The notes beneath the pieces are model-generated. The model did no database searches, was not told where the DNA came from, and worked only from the letters and a program-made list of their open reading frames with translations. The translations under genes and the position numbers were made by a program. 64,000 nt of DNA from an uncultured Pseudomonadota bacterium (lineage in GTDB: Bacteria; Pseudomonadota; Gammaproteobacteria; Methylococcales; Methylomonadaceae), in NCBI GenBank assembly GCA_903848935.1, contig CAINHO010000003.1:24252-88251 (forward strand). The letters run 5' to 3'. Each line of letters opens with the position of its first letter. Position 1 is the first letter of the stretch. Below, piece after piece: positions 37,223-47,299 of this stretch.

Positions 37223-37804
37223 ATGAAATTTTTAAAAACCACCGCTGCACTTTTATTATTCGCCGTCACACCATTGGTTCACGCTGAGAATTGGGGCGAC
37301 GTGTTGAAATCTATCAGCAAAGAAAGCGGGCAAACGTTAGAGAACAGCGCAGATGCCGTCAATCAAGCGCAAAAATTACTCGAAAGCGGCAAAACCTTAA
37401 ACTCTGGCGAATTGACGAATGTATTAGTGCAACGTTTAGGCATAAGCCCACAACAAGCGATGGGCGGCGCAGGTGCATTATTGCAAGTCGCGAAAACCCG
37501 TATGAATCCAGAAGCCTTTGCGAAATTGTCACAACAAGTTCCTGACGTTTCACAATTGCTTTCAGTAGTTCCCGCCTTGCAACCACAATCGGGATTAGGT
37601 GGTTTGGCGGGGAAATTGGGTGGATTAGCAGGTGGTTCGTCAATCGGAACAGCATTAACTGCTGTGTCGATTTTTCAACAATTGGGTATGAAACCCGAAA
37701 CGATGCAGAAATTTGTGCCTGTCGTCGTCGATTATGTTCGTGGCAACACGGGCGATGCGATTGCAGGCGGTTTAAATGCCGCGTTATCAACGGATAAAAA
37801 GTAA
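37223..37804 (+). CDS. Secreted DUF2780 family protein
   Basis: 193 residues with a signal peptide (MKFLKTTAALLLFAVTPLVHA, cut here after VHA) and a DUF2780 domain: ELTNVLVQRLGISPQQAMGG, GALLQVAKTRMNPEAFAKL, a Gly-rich linker (GLGGLAGKLGGLAGG), then FQQLGMKPETMQKFVPVVVD. The family is found in gammaproteobacteria (VcgC/VcgE relatives) and has no known function. An AGGCTCC ribosome site precedes it, 14 nt after zapE. Confidence 0.85.
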   Translation: MKFLKTTAALLLFAVTPLVHAENWGDVLKSISKESGQTLENSADAVNQAQKLLESGKTLNSGELTNVLVQRLGISPQQAMGGAGALLQVAKTRMNPEAFAKLSQQVPDVSQLLSVVPALQPQSGLGGLAGKLGGLAGGSSIGTALTAVSIFQQLGMKPETMQKFVPVVVDYVRGNTGDAIAGGLNAALSTDKK

Positions 37805-37887
37805 TTTCGTTCACATGAACCACAAACCCTGTGTGATAATAAACGCCGTAAATCACTCCCTTTTTCAACGAATAAATGAGGATTCAA

Positions 37888-38943
37888 ATGGACGAAAATA
37901 AGAAAAAAGCCTTAGCAGCCGCGCTGATGCAAATCGAAAAACAACACGGCAAAGGTTCAGTCATGAAAATGGGTGATGTGGATATTTCGAAAGACATTGA
38001 AGTCGTTTCGACGGGGTCATTGAGTTTAGATATTGCACTCGGTTGTGGTGGTTTACCACGCGGTCGAATCATTGAAATTTATGGCCCTGAATCTTCGGGT
38101 AAAACGACTTTAACGTTACAAGTCATTGCTGAAGTCCAAAAATTGGGCGGCACAGCAGCGTTTATTGATGCTGAACACGCTTTGGATATTAACTATGCAG
38201 GAAAGTTAGGCGTTGATATTGCCAATTTATACGTTTCACAACCTGATACAGGCGAACAAGCGTTAGAAATTACAGATTCGTTAGTCCGTTCGGGTGCGTT
38301 AGATATTGTCGTTATCGATTCGGTTGCTGCGTTGACTCCGAAAGCCGAAATCGAAGGCGATATGGGCGATTCGCACATGGGTTTACAAGCGCGTTTGATG
38401 TCACAAGCCTTACGGAAATTGACTGCCAACATTAAACGTTCGAATACGATGGTGATTTTCATCAACCAAATTCGCATGAAAATCGGCGTGATGTTTGGGT
38501 CGCCTGAAACGACAACAGGTGGTAATGCGTTGAAATTTTATGCGTCAGTGCGATTAGATATTCGTCGCATCGGCGCAGTGAAAAAAGGTGACGATATTAT
38601 CGGCAACGAAACCCGCGTCAAAGTGGTGAAAAACAAAGTTGCACCGCCATTCAAACAAGCTGAATTTGAAATTTTGTACGGCGAAGGCATTTCATTTGTC
38701 GGCGAATTGGTGGATTTGGGCGTAACTTATGGTTTCGTGCAAAAAGCGGGTTCGTGGTATAGCTACGGCACTGAGAAAATCGGACAAGGCAAAGACAACG
38801 CTAAAATTTTCTTCAAAGAAAATCCCGCGAAAGCCAAAGAACTCGAAACCAAAATCCGCGATGAAGCCTTCAAAAAACCGTTGCTTGCGGTCAAAGAATT
38901 TGAACCGACGGAAGACGAAACCGATGTAGGCGCACCACTGTAA
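37888..38943 (+). CDS. recA: Recombinase RecA
   Basis: DNA strand-exchange protein and SOS coprotease. The ATG giving [19 protein letters not shown] is preferred over one 12 nt upstream because a TGAGGA ribosome site is correctly spaced for it. 351 residues. Walker [12 protein letters not shown], Walker B region [20 protein letters not shown], and the loop L2 region [18 protein letters not shown]. No LexA box was recognised with confidence upstream. recX follows after 9 nt. Confidence 0.97.
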   Translation: MDENKKKALAAALMQIEKQHGKGSVMKMGDVDISKDIEVVSTGSLSLDIALGCGGLPRGRIIEIYGPESSGKTTLTLQVIAEVQKLGGTAAFIDAEHALDINYAGKLGVDIANLYVSQPDTGEQALEITDSLVRSGALDIVVIDSVAALTPKAEIEGDMGDSHMGLQARLMSQALRKLTANIKRSNTMVIFINQIRMKIGVMFGSPETTTGGNALKFYASVRLDIRRIGAVKKGDDIIGNETRVKVVKNKVAPPFKQAEFEILYGEGISFVGELVDLGVTYGFVQKAGSWYSYGTEKIGQGKDNAKIFFKENPAKAKELETKIRDEAFKKPLLAVKEFEPTEDETDVGAPL

Positions 38944-38952
38944 AAATCCGCT

Positions 38953-39420
38953 GTGAATTCCCTTGCTCACGACATCAAAAACCAATGCTTACGGCTATTG
39001 ACTCGTCGTGAGCATTCGCAAAAAGAATTACTGACCAAATTGATGCAAAAAGGCTTTGAACGCGCCGACATTCAACCCGTCATCGACGATTTAGCGCAAA
39101 ACAACTGGCAAAGCGATGACCGTTTTGCTGAATGTTATGCGCGGTATCGATTGCAAAAAGGTTTCGGAGCGGTCGCCATTCGTTATGAACTAAGCCAAAA
39201 GGGCATAGATGTTGCTCTCAACACGTTAAATGACGTTCTGCTGACTATCGCGGACGATTGGTTGGATTTGTTGACGCACGTTTATCGTAAAAAATACGGC
39301 GACATCGCCCCAATTACCTGTCACGACTGGTCAAAACGCAGTCGATTTTTATTACAACGCGGTTTTTCGAGTTCGCAAATTACGCAATTCGCCAAAAAAT
39401 TACGCTTTATTTATTCCTAA
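38953..39420 (+). CDS. recX: RecA regulatory protein RecX
   Basis: 155-residue RecX, which modulates RecA filaments. It has the three-helix repeats of the family: [40 protein letters not shown] and [20 protein letters not shown]. It begins with a GTG, 9 nt after recA, so the two are cotranscribed. alaS follows in the classic recA-recX-alaS order. Confidence 0.93.
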   Translation: MNSLAHDIKNQCLRLLTRREHSQKELLTKLMQKGFERADIQPVIDDLAQNNWQSDDRFAECYARYRLQKGFGAVAIRYELSQKGIDVALNTLNDVLLTIADDWLDLLTHVYRKKYGDIAPITCHDWSKRSRFLLQRGFSSSQITQFAKKLRFIYS

Positions 39421-39448
39421 CAATTACTCACGCACACTCAAAATCATT

Positions 39449-42058
39449 ATGAAAACTATGACTAGCGCAGAAGTACGCTCTGCTTTTTTAGACTTTTTTA
39501 AACAACACGGACATTCTGTTGAGCCTTCGAGTTCGTTAATTCCGAGCAATGACCCGACGTTACTTTTTGTGAACGCTGGAATGGTGCAGTTTAAAGATAT
39601 GTTTTTGGGACGGGAACAGCGTGAATTTACTCGTGCGGCAACCAGTCAACGTTGTGTGCGAGCAGGCGGTAAACATAACGATTTAGAAAATGTCGGTTAC
39701 ACCGCGCGTCACCATACGTTTTTTGAAATGCTCGGCAATTTCAGTTTTGGCGATTATTTCAAAAAAGAAGCGATTCATTTTGCGTGGGAATTTTTGGTCA
39801 ATGTGCTTGAAATCCCCAAAGAAAAATTGTGGGTCACGGTGTTTGACGAAGACGACGAAGCCGCCAATATTTGGATTAACGAAATTGGCGTTTCGCCTGA
39901 CCGATTGTCACGCATCGGCGCGAAAGATAATTTTTGGTCGATGGGCGACACAGGACCTTGCGGACCTTGCAGTGAAATTTTTTATGACCACGGCGAAGAA
40001 ATCTTCGGCGGTCCTCCAGGTACCCCAGACGAAGACGGCGACCGTTATATCGAGATTTGGAATTTAGTTTTCATGCAATATGACCGCAGTGCAGACGGCA
40101 CGTTGACACCGTTGCCAAAACCATCGGTTGATACGGGCATGGGCTTAGAGCGTATTTCTGCCGTGATGCAAAATGTGCATAACAATTACGACATCGATTT
40201 GTTCCAAAACTTACTTAAAGCCGCCGCGTCTGTCACAAATACGACAGATTTAACAAACAGTTCATTGCGCGTGATTGCTGACCATATTCGTTCCTGCGCG
40301 TTTATGATTGTGGATGGCGTGATGCCGTCAAACGAAGGGCGCGGTTATGTGTTGCGTCGCATTATTCGCCGCGCAATTCGTCACGGTTATCGTTTGGGCG
40401 TAAATGAAATTTTCTTCCACAAATTGGTCGCGCCACTCGCTCAAGAAATGGGCGACGCATTCCCTGAATTACGCGCCGCACAAGCTCAAGTTGAAACCAT
40501 TTTAGAACGCGAAGAAAAACGTTTTGCTGAAACACTTGGTCAAGGCATGAAAATTTTAGAAGCCTGTGTAGCTAAAATGGCAGGCACAGTGATTGAAGGC
40601 GAAACCGTTTTCCAACTCTATGACACTTACGGTTTCCCTGTTGATTTAACAGCTGATTTTGCGCGTGAACATAATTTAACCGTTGATTACGACGGCTTTG
40701 AAAAAGCAATGGAAGCGCAACGTGATAGAGCGCGTTCTGCCAGCCATTTCGGTGCGGATGCTCATAAAAACATCGAACTCGATTCACAAACGAATTTTAC
40801 GGGTTATGAAAATCTACATGACGCGGCACAAATCGTGGCGTTATTCAAAGGCGGCGAAGCGGTTGAACAATTAAATGCTGGCGATGAAGGTGTCATTGTT
40901 TTAGATAAAACACCTTTTTATGGCGAATCAGGTGGTCAAATTGGCGACAGTGGAACGATTAGCGCAGACGGCGCGACGTTTGAAGTTGCTGATACCCAAA
41001 AACAAGCAGGCAGTTTATTTTTACACCAAGGCAAAGTCAGCACTGGCGCGTTTAAAGTCGGACAAAATGTTGTGGCGGCTGTCGATATGGTAAAACGCAA
41101 AGCGACTGAATTAAACCACTCGGCGACCCATTTATTGCACGCCGCATTGCGTCAAACGTTGGGCGAACACGTCGCGCAAAAAGGTTCGCTCGTGAATCCT
41201 GAACGGTTGCGTTTTGACTTTTCACATTTTGAACCGTTGACCGCTGACGAAATTTCAACCATCGAACGTTTGGTGAATGAACAAATCCGTTTGAATAATG
41301 CCGTTTCAGCGCAAATCATGGCGAAAGATGATGCGGTCAAAGCGGGCGCGATGGCGTTATTCGGCGAAAAATACGGCGCAGAAGTGCGCGTGTTAAAAAT
41401 CGGTGACTTCTCCACCGAATTATGCGGCGGCACACACGTTGCGCGAGCTGGCGATATTGGTTGTTTCAAAATTATCAGCGAAAACGGCGTGGCGGCTGGC
41501 GTGCGACGCATTGAAGCGGTCACAGGTGCAAACTGTTTAGCGTGGTTCGCGCAACGTGAAAGCGCGTTGGTACAAATCGCGGATTTGGTCAAAGGTACAC
41601 CCGATAAAGCCGTTGAAAAAGTTGAACAACTCGTTGAACGCGCTCGAGGTTTGGAAAAACAATTAGAGCGTTTGAATTCAAAATTGGCGAGTACAACAGG
41701 TGATGAATTGATGGCGAAAGCGGTCGAAATCAACGGAGTGAAAGTGTTGGCGACAACGGTTGAAAATGTCGATGCCAAAATCTTGCGTGAAATTGTCGAG
41801 CAGTTGAAAAACAAATTACATAACGCGGTTGTTGTTTTGGCTTCGGTGGAAGGCGAAAAAGTCAGCGTGGTTGCTGGTGTTTCCAAAGACCAAACCGCAA
41901 AAGTCAAAGCAGGCGAATTGGCGAATTTTGTTGCTGCAAAAATTGGTGGTAAAGGTGGCGGCAAACCTGATTTAGCACAAGCTGGCGGGAATAATCCAGC
42001 GGCATTGGTAGGGGCGTTGGTTGAGGTTATTGAATTGATGAAACAGCAAATTAACTAA
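39449..42058 (+). CDS. alaS: Alanyl-tRNA synthetase
   Basis: Class II synthetase of 869 residues. The aminoacylation domain includes [20 protein letters not shown] and [18 protein letters not shown]. The editing domain has [19 protein letters not shown] and the CGGTHV zinc/His motif ([14 protein letters not shown]). The C-terminal Ala-rich C-Ala domain ends [17 protein letters not shown] second ATG nine bases in is possible. A short degraded echo of its 3' end lies near 42,781. Confidence 0.97.
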   Translation: MKTMTSAEVRSAFLDFFKQHGHSVEPSSSLIPSNDPTLLFVNAGMVQFKDMFLGREQREFTRAATSQRCVRAGGKHNDLENVGYTARHHTFFEMLGNFSFGDYFKKEAIHFAWEFLVNVLEIPKEKLWVTVFDEDDEAANIWINEIGVSPDRLSRIGAKDNFWSMGDTGPCGPCSEIFYDHGEEIFGGPPGTPDEDGDRYIEIWNLVFMQYDRSADGTLTPLPKPSVDTGMGLERISAVMQNVHNNYDIDLFQNLLKAAASVTNTTDLTNSSLRVIADHIRSCAFMIVDGVMPSNEGRGYVLRRIIRRAIRHGYRLGVNEIFFHKLVAPLAQEMGDAFPELRAAQAQVETILEREEKRFAETLGQGMKILEACVAKMAGTVIEGETVFQLYDTYGFPVDLTADFAREHNLTVDYDGFEKAMEAQRDRARSASHFGADAHKNIELDSQTNFTGYENLHDAAQIVALFKGGEAVEQLNAGDEGVIVLDKTPFYGESGGQIGDSGTISADGATFEVADTQKQAGSLFLHQGKVSTGAFKVGQNVVAAVDMVKRKATELNHSATHLLHAALRQTLGEHVAQKGSLVNPERLRFDFSHFEPLTADEISTIERLVNEQIRLNNAVSAQIMAKDDAVKAGAMALFGEKYGAEVRVLKIGDFSTELCGGTHVARAGDIGCFKIISENGVAAGVRRIEAVTGANCLAWFAQRESALVQIADLVKGTPDKAVEKVEQLVERARGLEKQLERLNSKLASTTGDELMAKAVEINGVKVLATTVENVDAKILREIVEQLKNKLHNAVVVLASVEGEKVSVVAGVSKDQTAKVKAGELANFVAAKIGGKGGGKPDLAQAGGNNPAALVGALVEVIELMKQQIN

Positions 42059-42076
42059 ATTTAAAGGGGCTTATTT

Positions 42077-42688
42077 ATGTGGATAAACAATCCACCATCA
42101 AATTTTCTAGTTTTACCATTCCCGGATAATGATAAAGCCTACGTCCATAATTCAGCGATTTTTCGTTATACGACTATTGCACGTTATAGCTATGTAAATC
42201 AAAACACATCATTCATCGGTACGATGCAGTCACCAATAAAAATTGGGGCGTTTTGTTCAATTGCTCAAAACGTTTATTGCTGCACCCTTGAGAATCATCA
42301 AACAACATATGTGACGACATTTCCTTTGCGAACCATTTTAGGAATGAATGTTGATTACACAGATTGCATTGAAAAACAAGATGGTGTGACAATCGGCAGC
42401 GATGTATGGATTGCCGATGGAGTTAAGATTATGGCTGGGGTGACGATTGGTGATGGTTGTGTAATTGGTTCGAGAGCTGTCGTGACAAAAAATTGTGAGC
42501 CTTATGGTGTTTATGTTGGAATGCCTGCAAAGCAAATTAAAAAGCGGTTTCCAATCGAAATGATTGAGCAGTTGCTACAAATTCAATGGTGGAATTGGTC
42601 ACTTGATAAAATTCAGCGAAATGCGGCGTTTTTCAGTTTTGATTTGAATACATTCTCAGGCGATCTAATCGAGAAAATTGTAGACTAA
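42077..42688 (+). CDS. CatB-like hexapeptide O-acetyltransferase
   Basis: 203-residue left-handed beta-helix acetyltransferase. Hexapeptide repeats include SPIKIGAFCSIAQNVYC and VTIGSDVWIADGVKIMAGVT; the active-site His is probably in ENHQTTYVTTFP. VYVGMPAKQIKKRFP closes the helix. Relatives acetylate sugars, chloramphenicol or streptogramins; the substrate here is unknown. AAAGGGG ribosome site, 18 nt after alaS. The gene is not part of the usual alaS neighbourhood, so it may be an insertion. Confidence 0.88.
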   Translation: MWINNPPSNFLVLPFPDNDKAYVHNSAIFRYTTIARYSYVNQNTSFIGTMQSPIKIGAFCSIAQNVYCCTLENHQTTYVTTFPLRTILGMNVDYTDCIEKQDGVTIGSDVWIADGVKIMAGVTIGDGCVIGSRAVVTKNCEPYGVYVGMPAKQIKKRFPIEMIEQLLQIQWWNWSLDKIQRNAAFFSFDLNTFSGDLIEKIVD

Positions 42689-42707
42689 GCTGAAGATAAA
42701 AAAACCA

Positions 42708-42746
42708 TGAAATTATCCGCGAGATTGATTTCTGCTTTTGAAGGCG
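42708..42746. repeat. 39-bp direct repeat, copy 1
   Basis: An exact 39-bp copy of the sequence at 43,524-43,562, beginning TGAAATTATCCGCGAG. It can be read as MKLSARLISAFEGV then stop. The pair flanks the SAM methyltransferase gene, 816 bp apart. Confidence 0.95.
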
Positions 42747-42839
42747 TTTAATGCTTTTTGATAGTTATAACCATTTCAATGGCGGGGGCATTGGTTGAGG
42801 TTTGTTAAACGATTAAGAATTTTTAAATAGGAAGATAAT

Positions 42840-43520
42840 ATGGATACCACAGCAGTAAAAACAGCTTTTGATGTGTCTGCACATAATTATGACCAAGCAA
42901 GACGGCAACTTATTCCTTGTTTCGATGATTTTTATAATACTGCGCTTGGATTGATTTCTTACGAGTATCAAGATTGTTTTCGAGTTCTTGATTTGGGTGC
43001 AGGTACAGGATTGCTTTCACTATTCATATCTAAACAATTTCCTAATGCACAAATTACGTTAGTTGATGTATCTGACGCAATGCTTGCCAAAGCTAAAGAG
43101 CGTTTTTCTGATGAATTAAACCGTTTTGAATTTATTACCGCTGATTATTCAAAGCAGTTAAGCGGTGAATTTGACGTTGTAGTGTCTGCACTTTCAATTC
43201 ACCATCTCACAGAGAATCTTAAAATCGAGCTATTTCGCCATATTTATGATGTATTACCTAAAGGCGGTGTATTCATCAATGCAGACCAAGTGTTGGGTTC
43301 AACGCCAGAGATTGAAAGTATTTACCGTAAAACATGGATTCAACAAGTCAAAAATCGTGGCGTTTCGGATACAGATTTGAGTGCAGCTTTAGAGCGAATG
43401 AAAGAAGATAAAATGTCTACCCTGGAAAACCAATTGGATTGGCTGAAACAGACGAATTTCGAAGCCGTTGATTGTTGGTATAAAAATTACAGTTTCGTTG
43501 TGTTTTCTGGTCGAAAATAA
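42840..43520 (+). CDS. Class I SAM-dependent methyltransferase
   Basis: 226 residues. SAM-binding motif I is VLDLGAGTGLLSLFISKQFP, motif II ITLVDVSDAMLAKAKERF, and VVVSALSIHHLTENLK follows. This is a UbiE/Tam-like methyltransferase with unknown substrate. AGGAAG ribosome site. It is bracketed by an exact 39-bp direct repeat, so it looks like an acquired gene. Confidence 0.88.
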   Translation: MDTTAVKTAFDVSAHNYDQARRQLIPCFDDFYNTALGLISYEYQDCFRVLDLGAGTGLLSLFISKQFPNAQITLVDVSDAMLAKAKERFSDELNRFEFITADYSKQLSGEFDVVVSALSIHHLTENLKIELFRHIYDVLPKGGVFINADQVLGSTPEIESIYRKTWIQQVKNRGVSDTDLSAALERMKEDKMSTLENQLDWLKQTNFEAVDCWYKNYSFVVFSGRK

Positions 43521-43523
43521 TCC

Positions 43524-43562
43524 TGAAATTATCCGCGAGATTGATTTCTGCTTTTGAAGGCG
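43524..43562. repeat. 39-bp direct repeat, copy 2
   Basis: Identical to 42,708-42,746 and starts three bases after the methyltransferase stop. It lies just upstream of the LprI-like gene. Confidence 0.95.
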
Positions 43563-43594
43563 GTTGGGTTACTGTGTTATTGAAGGGAATTGTT

Positions 43595-43993
43595 ATGAAT
43601 TTGAAGAAAATTTTTGTCACGGGATTTATTTTATCCTGTTTTTCACAAGCCACATTTGCCGAGAACAATGATTTAACGAAACAGTTTGCCGCCTGCATGG
43701 ATAAATCAGGTGGTGTTACCGCTGAAATTCTTGATTGCATTGGCTCGGAAGTAAAATATCAAGACGCTCGTTTGAATAAAGCCTACAAAGAACTTATGCC
43801 GACACTTTCAGCCGCTCGACAAAAAGAATTACAAGAGGTTCAACGCTTGTGGATAAAGTACAGGGACGCAAACAGCAGTTTTTATGCTGACCCAGATGGT
43901 GGCTCAATGACGAGAATTAGCTCAAATGATAATTTTCTTTCTATGACAGCGGCTCGTGCGAAAGAACTTGAAGACTTCAAAAAACTTTACTAA
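43595..43993 (+). CDS. LprI-like (DUF1311) secreted protein
   Basis: 132 residues: a signal peptide (MNLKKIFVTGFILSCFSQAT, cut near TFAEN) and a DUF1311/LprI domain with two conserved Cys (FAACMDKSGG and ILDCIGSEV), the LNKAYKELMPTL segment and the LWIKYRDANSSFYADP motif. LprI proteins are proposed inhibitors of host lysozyme; other DUF1311 members have no known role. The internal ATG gives a normal signal peptide and is preferred to upstream codons inside the 39-bp repeat. Confidence 0.85.
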   Translation: MNLKKIFVTGFILSCFSQATFAENNDLTKQFAACMDKSGGVTAEILDCIGSEVKYQDARLNKAYKELMPTLSAARQKELQEVQRLWIKYRDANSSFYADPDGGSMTRISSNDNFLSMTAARAKELEDFKKLY

Positions 43994-44076
43994 GTTTTTA
44001 ATTTTGCATCTAAATTTTTCAAAGAACTTACTGATTTCAAATTCGCTAATGTTGAAAATCTCACACGAAACTAACA

Positions 44077-45195
44077 ATGACTGAATTACAAAAAACAAAC
44101 ACCCCGCCACGTTGGTTATTGGCAGAATTAACTTATTCCTGTCCGTTGCAATGTCCGTATTGCTCAAATCCGCTCGATTACACGAAATACAAAAGCGAAC
44201 TCAGCACCAACGATTGGAAACGTGTTTTAACGGAAGCGCGAAAAATGGGCGCGGTGCAATTGGGTTTTTCAGGTGGTGAACCGTTGACTCGTCCCGATTT
44301 GGTTGAACTGGTGCAGCACGCCCGAGAATTGGGTTATTACTCAAATTTGATTACCTCGGGTTATGGGTTGACCGAAGAAAAAATTGTGCAACTCAAAACA
44401 GCTGGACTTGACCACATTCAAGTTAGCATTCAAGCCAGTTCGCAAGAATTGAACGACCATATTGCGGGTACAGCATCATTTGAACACAAACAAAATGTGG
44501 CGCGACTGGTAAAAAAACACGGTTATCCAATGGTATTGTGCGTTGTGATTCATCGGGAAAACATTCATCAAATGCCCGAGATTTTGACAATGGCAGAAGC
44601 GTTAGGCGCGGATTATTTAGAACTCGCCAACACGCAATACTACGGTTGGGCGCATTTGAATCGAGATTTATTGTTGCCAACTAAAGAACAATTTGAAACT
44701 GCCGAAGCGATTGCTCAAGCCTTTAAAGTGCAAGTTGCGGGCAAAATGAAAATTTATTACGTCGTGCCAGACTTTTACGAAGACCGTCCGAAAGCCTGCA
44801 TGAACGGTTGGGCGACGACGTTTTTAACAATTGCGCCCGACGGCATGGCGTTACCGTGTCATTCAGCACGAGATTTGCCAAATTTTGAATGCCCGAATGT
44901 GAATGATTTTAGTGTGTCTGAAATTTGGAATGATTCGAAAGCGTTTAATTTTTTTCGTGGTTTTGAATGGATGCAAGAGCCGTGTCACAGTTGCGATGAA
45001 AAAGAAAAAGATTTTGGCGGATGTCGTTGCCAAGCCTATTTGTTGACGGGCGATGCAAGTTCAACAGACCCAGTATGTAGCAAATCACCACAACATCATG
45101 TGATTGATGAATTGATTGAAACAGCACGAACGACGGCGTTATCGGGCAATGAAAAGCCGCTCATTTTTCGGAACAGTAAAAACGCGCAGCGGTAA
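44077..45195 (+). CDS. pqqE: PQQ biosynthesis radical SAM protein PqqE
   Basis: Radical SAM/SPASM enzyme that crosslinks Glu and Tyr in the PqqA peptide during pyrroloquinoline quinone synthesis. 372 residues. The radical SAM cluster is C22-C26-C29 in YSCPLQCPYCSNP. The SPASM cysteines lie in LPCHSARDLPNFECP, CHSCDEKEKDFGGCRCQ and DPVCSKSPQHHV. Residues near the start (PPRWLLAELTYSC) are typical of PqqE. No pqqA, B, C or D is adjacent, which is unusual for PqqE. Confidence 0.93.
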   Translation: MTELQKTNTPPRWLLAELTYSCPLQCPYCSNPLDYTKYKSELSTNDWKRVLTEARKMGAVQLGFSGGEPLTRPDLVELVQHARELGYYSNLITSGYGLTEEKIVQLKTAGLDHIQVSIQASSQELNDHIAGTASFEHKQNVARLVKKHGYPMVLCVVIHRENIHQMPEILTMAEALGADYLELANTQYYGWAHLNRDLLLPTKEQFETAEAIAQAFKVQVAGKMKIYYVVPDFYEDRPKACMNGWATTFLTIAPDGMALPCHSARDLPNFECPNVNDFSVSEIWNDSKAFNFFRGFEWMQEPCHSCDEKEKDFGGCRCQAYLLTGDASSTDPVCSKSPQHHVIDELIETARTTALSGNEKPLIFRNSKNAQR

Positions 45196-45197
45196 AA

Positions 45198-45413
45198 TCA
45201 CGCTTTCTTTTCCAACGCCGTCTGACACGCCAAACAGGTTTTGCAGGCGATGGCCAAACGGCGTTTTTCAGGAATAGGTTCGCCACATTCTTCACACTCC
45301 AACGCAGATTCACCGTGATACATCGCTTTACGCGCTTCTTCGAGAAACAATTCTGTCATTTTGTCCATGCGTTCAATAATAGCATCCGTACCACCTGCCC
45401 AAGCTGCTGACAT
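45198..45413 (-). CDS. TraR/DksA family C4 zinc-finger protein
   Basis: 71-residue DksA/TraR-type protein with the zinc finger CEECGEPIPEKRRLA followed by CKTCLACQ. The N-terminal coiled coil is short (DAIIERMDKMTELFLEEARK), as in YbiI. Such proteins bind RNA polymerase's secondary channel or are small relatives of DksA. It ends 3 nt from the convergent pqqE stop, with the FAD protein gene upstream on the same strand. Confidence 0.9.
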   Translation of the reverse strand: MSAAWAGGTDAIIERMDKMTELFLEEARKAMYHGESALECEECGEPIPEKRRLAIACKTCLACQTALEKKA

Positions 45414-45421
45414 TTTGTCTC

Positions 45422-47023
45422 CTAATTTTGCATGGCACGCGCTACGGCTTCGGCAACTTTAATACCGTCAATTGCCGCAGATAAAATTCCGCCAGCATAA
45501 CCCGCACCTTCACCCGCAGGAAATAATCCAACCGTGTTTAAACTTTGAAATTGTTCGTTACGTTTAATCCGAATGGGCGACGAAGTGCGCGTTTCAACGC
45601 CCGTTAAAAGCGCGTCGTGCATGGCAAATCCTTTTATTTTTTTATCGAATTCTGGCAGTGCTTCACGAATAGCGGCAATGGCGTAATCGGGCAGGGCAGC
45701 ACTCAAATCACCTAATTTAACCGACGGCGTGTAAGACGGTTGCACATTTCCAAATGTTGTTGACGGTTGCCCAGCCAAAAAATCACCGACTAGTTGCGCG
45801 GGGGCAGCGTAAGTTTCACCACCCAACAAAAACGCTTGTCGCTCCCAATGCCGTTGTAAATCTACGCCTGCTAAAACATGCTGCGGATAATCGACTTCGG
45901 GTGTAATACCGACCACGATTGCGCTATTGGCATTACGTTCGTTACGGGAATACTGGCTCATACCGTTAGTGACAACATGACCCGCTTCCGACGTTGCCGC
46001 CACAACCGTACCGCCTGGACACATACAAAAACTATAAACTGATCGCCCATTTTTGCAGTGATGCACAAGTTTATAATCCGCCGCACCCAACAACGGATGC
46101 CCCGCATCGTTTCCAAAACGACATTGGTCAATCAATGATTGTGGATGTTCAATACGAAAGCCCATCGAAAACGGTTTTGCTTCCATATAAACACCGTTGC
46201 GTTGCAACATCGAAAACGTGTCGCGTGCGCTGTGACCAATCGCTAACACAACGTGCGAACTTTCAAGCGTTTCACCTGTTGCCAATTTCACGCCTTGCAC
46301 TTGTCCATTTTCAATCAGCAATTCATCAACCCGACTTTCAAAACGGATTTCGCCGCCTAATGATTCAATGGTGGTGCGAATTTGTTCCACCATTGTCACG
46401 AGACGAAACGTGCCGATATGTGGTTTACTTAAATACAAAATTTCTTCGGGTGCGCCTGCTTTGACGAATTCTTGTAAGACTTTTCGACCGTAATAATTTG
46501 GGTCTTTGATTTGCGTGTAAAGTTTGCCATCAGAGAACGTTCCCGCGCCACCTTCACCGAATTGAACATTGGATTCGGCGTTAAATTCGCCTTTCCGCCA
46601 CAAGGCAAACGTATCTTTGGTGCGTTCACGAACCGATTTTCCGCGTTCCAACAGAATTGGTTTGAAACCCATTTGTGCCAAAATCAATGTCGCCAATAAA
46701 CCGCAAGGCCCTGAACCGATAATAATAGGGCGGGCTTGATTTATGGGGGCAACGTTCAGCGGTAAATGATATTCGGTGTCGGGTGTTTGGCTGATGTGAA
46801 CATCGTTGGCAAATTTCGCTAAAATTTCGACTTCATTTTTCAATTCGACATCGACGGTATACACCATTTGAATCGCGTCACGTTTTCGCGCGTCGTGACC
46901 TTGTCGGAAAATGTGGCAGCTAATAAATTCATTTAAATCGATACCTAGCCGATAAAACACGGTAGATTGCAAGTCGCTTTCAGAATGATTGAGCGGAAGT
47001 TTGAGTTCAGTAATTCTTAGCAT
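45422..47023 (-). CDS. FAD-dependent oxidoreductase (uncharacterised FAD-utilising dehydrogenase)
   Basis: 533 residues of the widespread uncharacterised FAD-dependent dehydrogenase family. A non-enzyme-like domain of about 95 residues precedes the Rossmann fold (IIGSGPCGLLATLILAQMG). Diagnostic are KLYTQIKDPNYYGRKVLQEF, VLAIGHSARDTFSMLQRNG, SFCMCPGGTVVAATSE and the closing GEGAGYAGGILSAAIDGIKV. Substrate unknown. It precedes the DksA-like gene by 8 nt, so they form a likely operon. Confidence 0.92.
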   Translation of the reverse strand: MLRITELKLPLNHSESDLQSTVFYRLGIDLNEFISCHIFRQGHDARKRDAIQMVYTVDVELKNEVEILAKFANDVHISQTPDTEYHLPLNVAPINQARPIIIGSGPCGLLATLILAQMGFKPILLERGKSVRERTKDTFALWRKGEFNAESNVQFGEGGAGTFSDGKLYTQIKDPNYYGRKVLQEFVKAGAPEEILYLSKPHIGTFRLVTMVEQIRTTIESLGGEIRFESRVDELLIENGQVQGVKLATGETLESSHVVLAIGHSARDTFSMLQRNGVYMEAKPFSMGFRIEHPQSLIDQCRFGNDAGHPLLGAADYKLVHHCKNGRSVYSFCMCPGGTVVAATSEAGHVVTNGMSQYSRNERNANSAIVVGITPEVDYPQHVLAGVDLQRHWERQAFLLGGETYAAPAQLVGDFLAGQPSTTFGNVQPSYTPSVKLGDLSAALPDYAIAAIREALPEFDKKIKGFAMHDALLTGVETRTSSPIRIKRNEQFQSLNTVGLFPAGEGAGYAGGILSAAIDGIKVAEAVARAMQN

Positions 47024-47130
47024 AAATTTTGAAATTGTCAGTGAATGTTAAAAAGAGTTTGTTTTTGATATTGTTTATATTCAAACGAGCATTACCCAAA
47101 GCAACCGTTTAATGATGCTAGCGTATCGTT

Positions 47131-47136
47131 TATAAT
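47131..47136 (+). promoter_or_regulatory. Possible -10 element upstream of the CheY-like gene
   Basis: A consensus TATAAT lies about 30 nt before a short ORF with a strong ribosome site and 164 nt before the CheY-like gene. The -35 region is poor. Confidence 0.35.
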
Positions 47137-47166
47137 GTAGACACTTCCTGTTGAGGAGAAGCACTG

Positions 47167-47250
47167 ATGGTTATCGGTACTATATACACAGAGAATCTTA
47201 GGATTTTTAAGACGCTCATAACTTATTGTAAAATGCGGTTCAAGCCATAA
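47167..47250 (+). CDS. 27-residue leader-like ORF
   Basis: Starts MVIGTIYTENLRIF and ends KMRFKP. A strong GAGGAGA ribosome site is nine bases upstream. It lies in the 47,024-47,299 gap before the CheY-like gene. No family is known; it may be a leader peptide, or the ribosome site may be coincidental. Confidence 0.3.
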   Translation: MVIGTIYTENLRIFKTLITYCKMRFKP

Positions 47251-47299
47251 TACGCCGCGCCTTGAAATTAAATTAACTACATAGATTTAGGAAAAGAAG

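Noticed and set aside
37359..37868. 169-codon frame opposite the DUF2780 gene
   Set aside because: No conserved motif and fully antisense to a gene with a good signal peptide and family domain.
41152..41964. 270-codon frame antisense to alaS
   Set aside because: Composition (Ser, Thr, Cys and Phe runs) is that of a shadow frame, and alaS is plainly the gene here.
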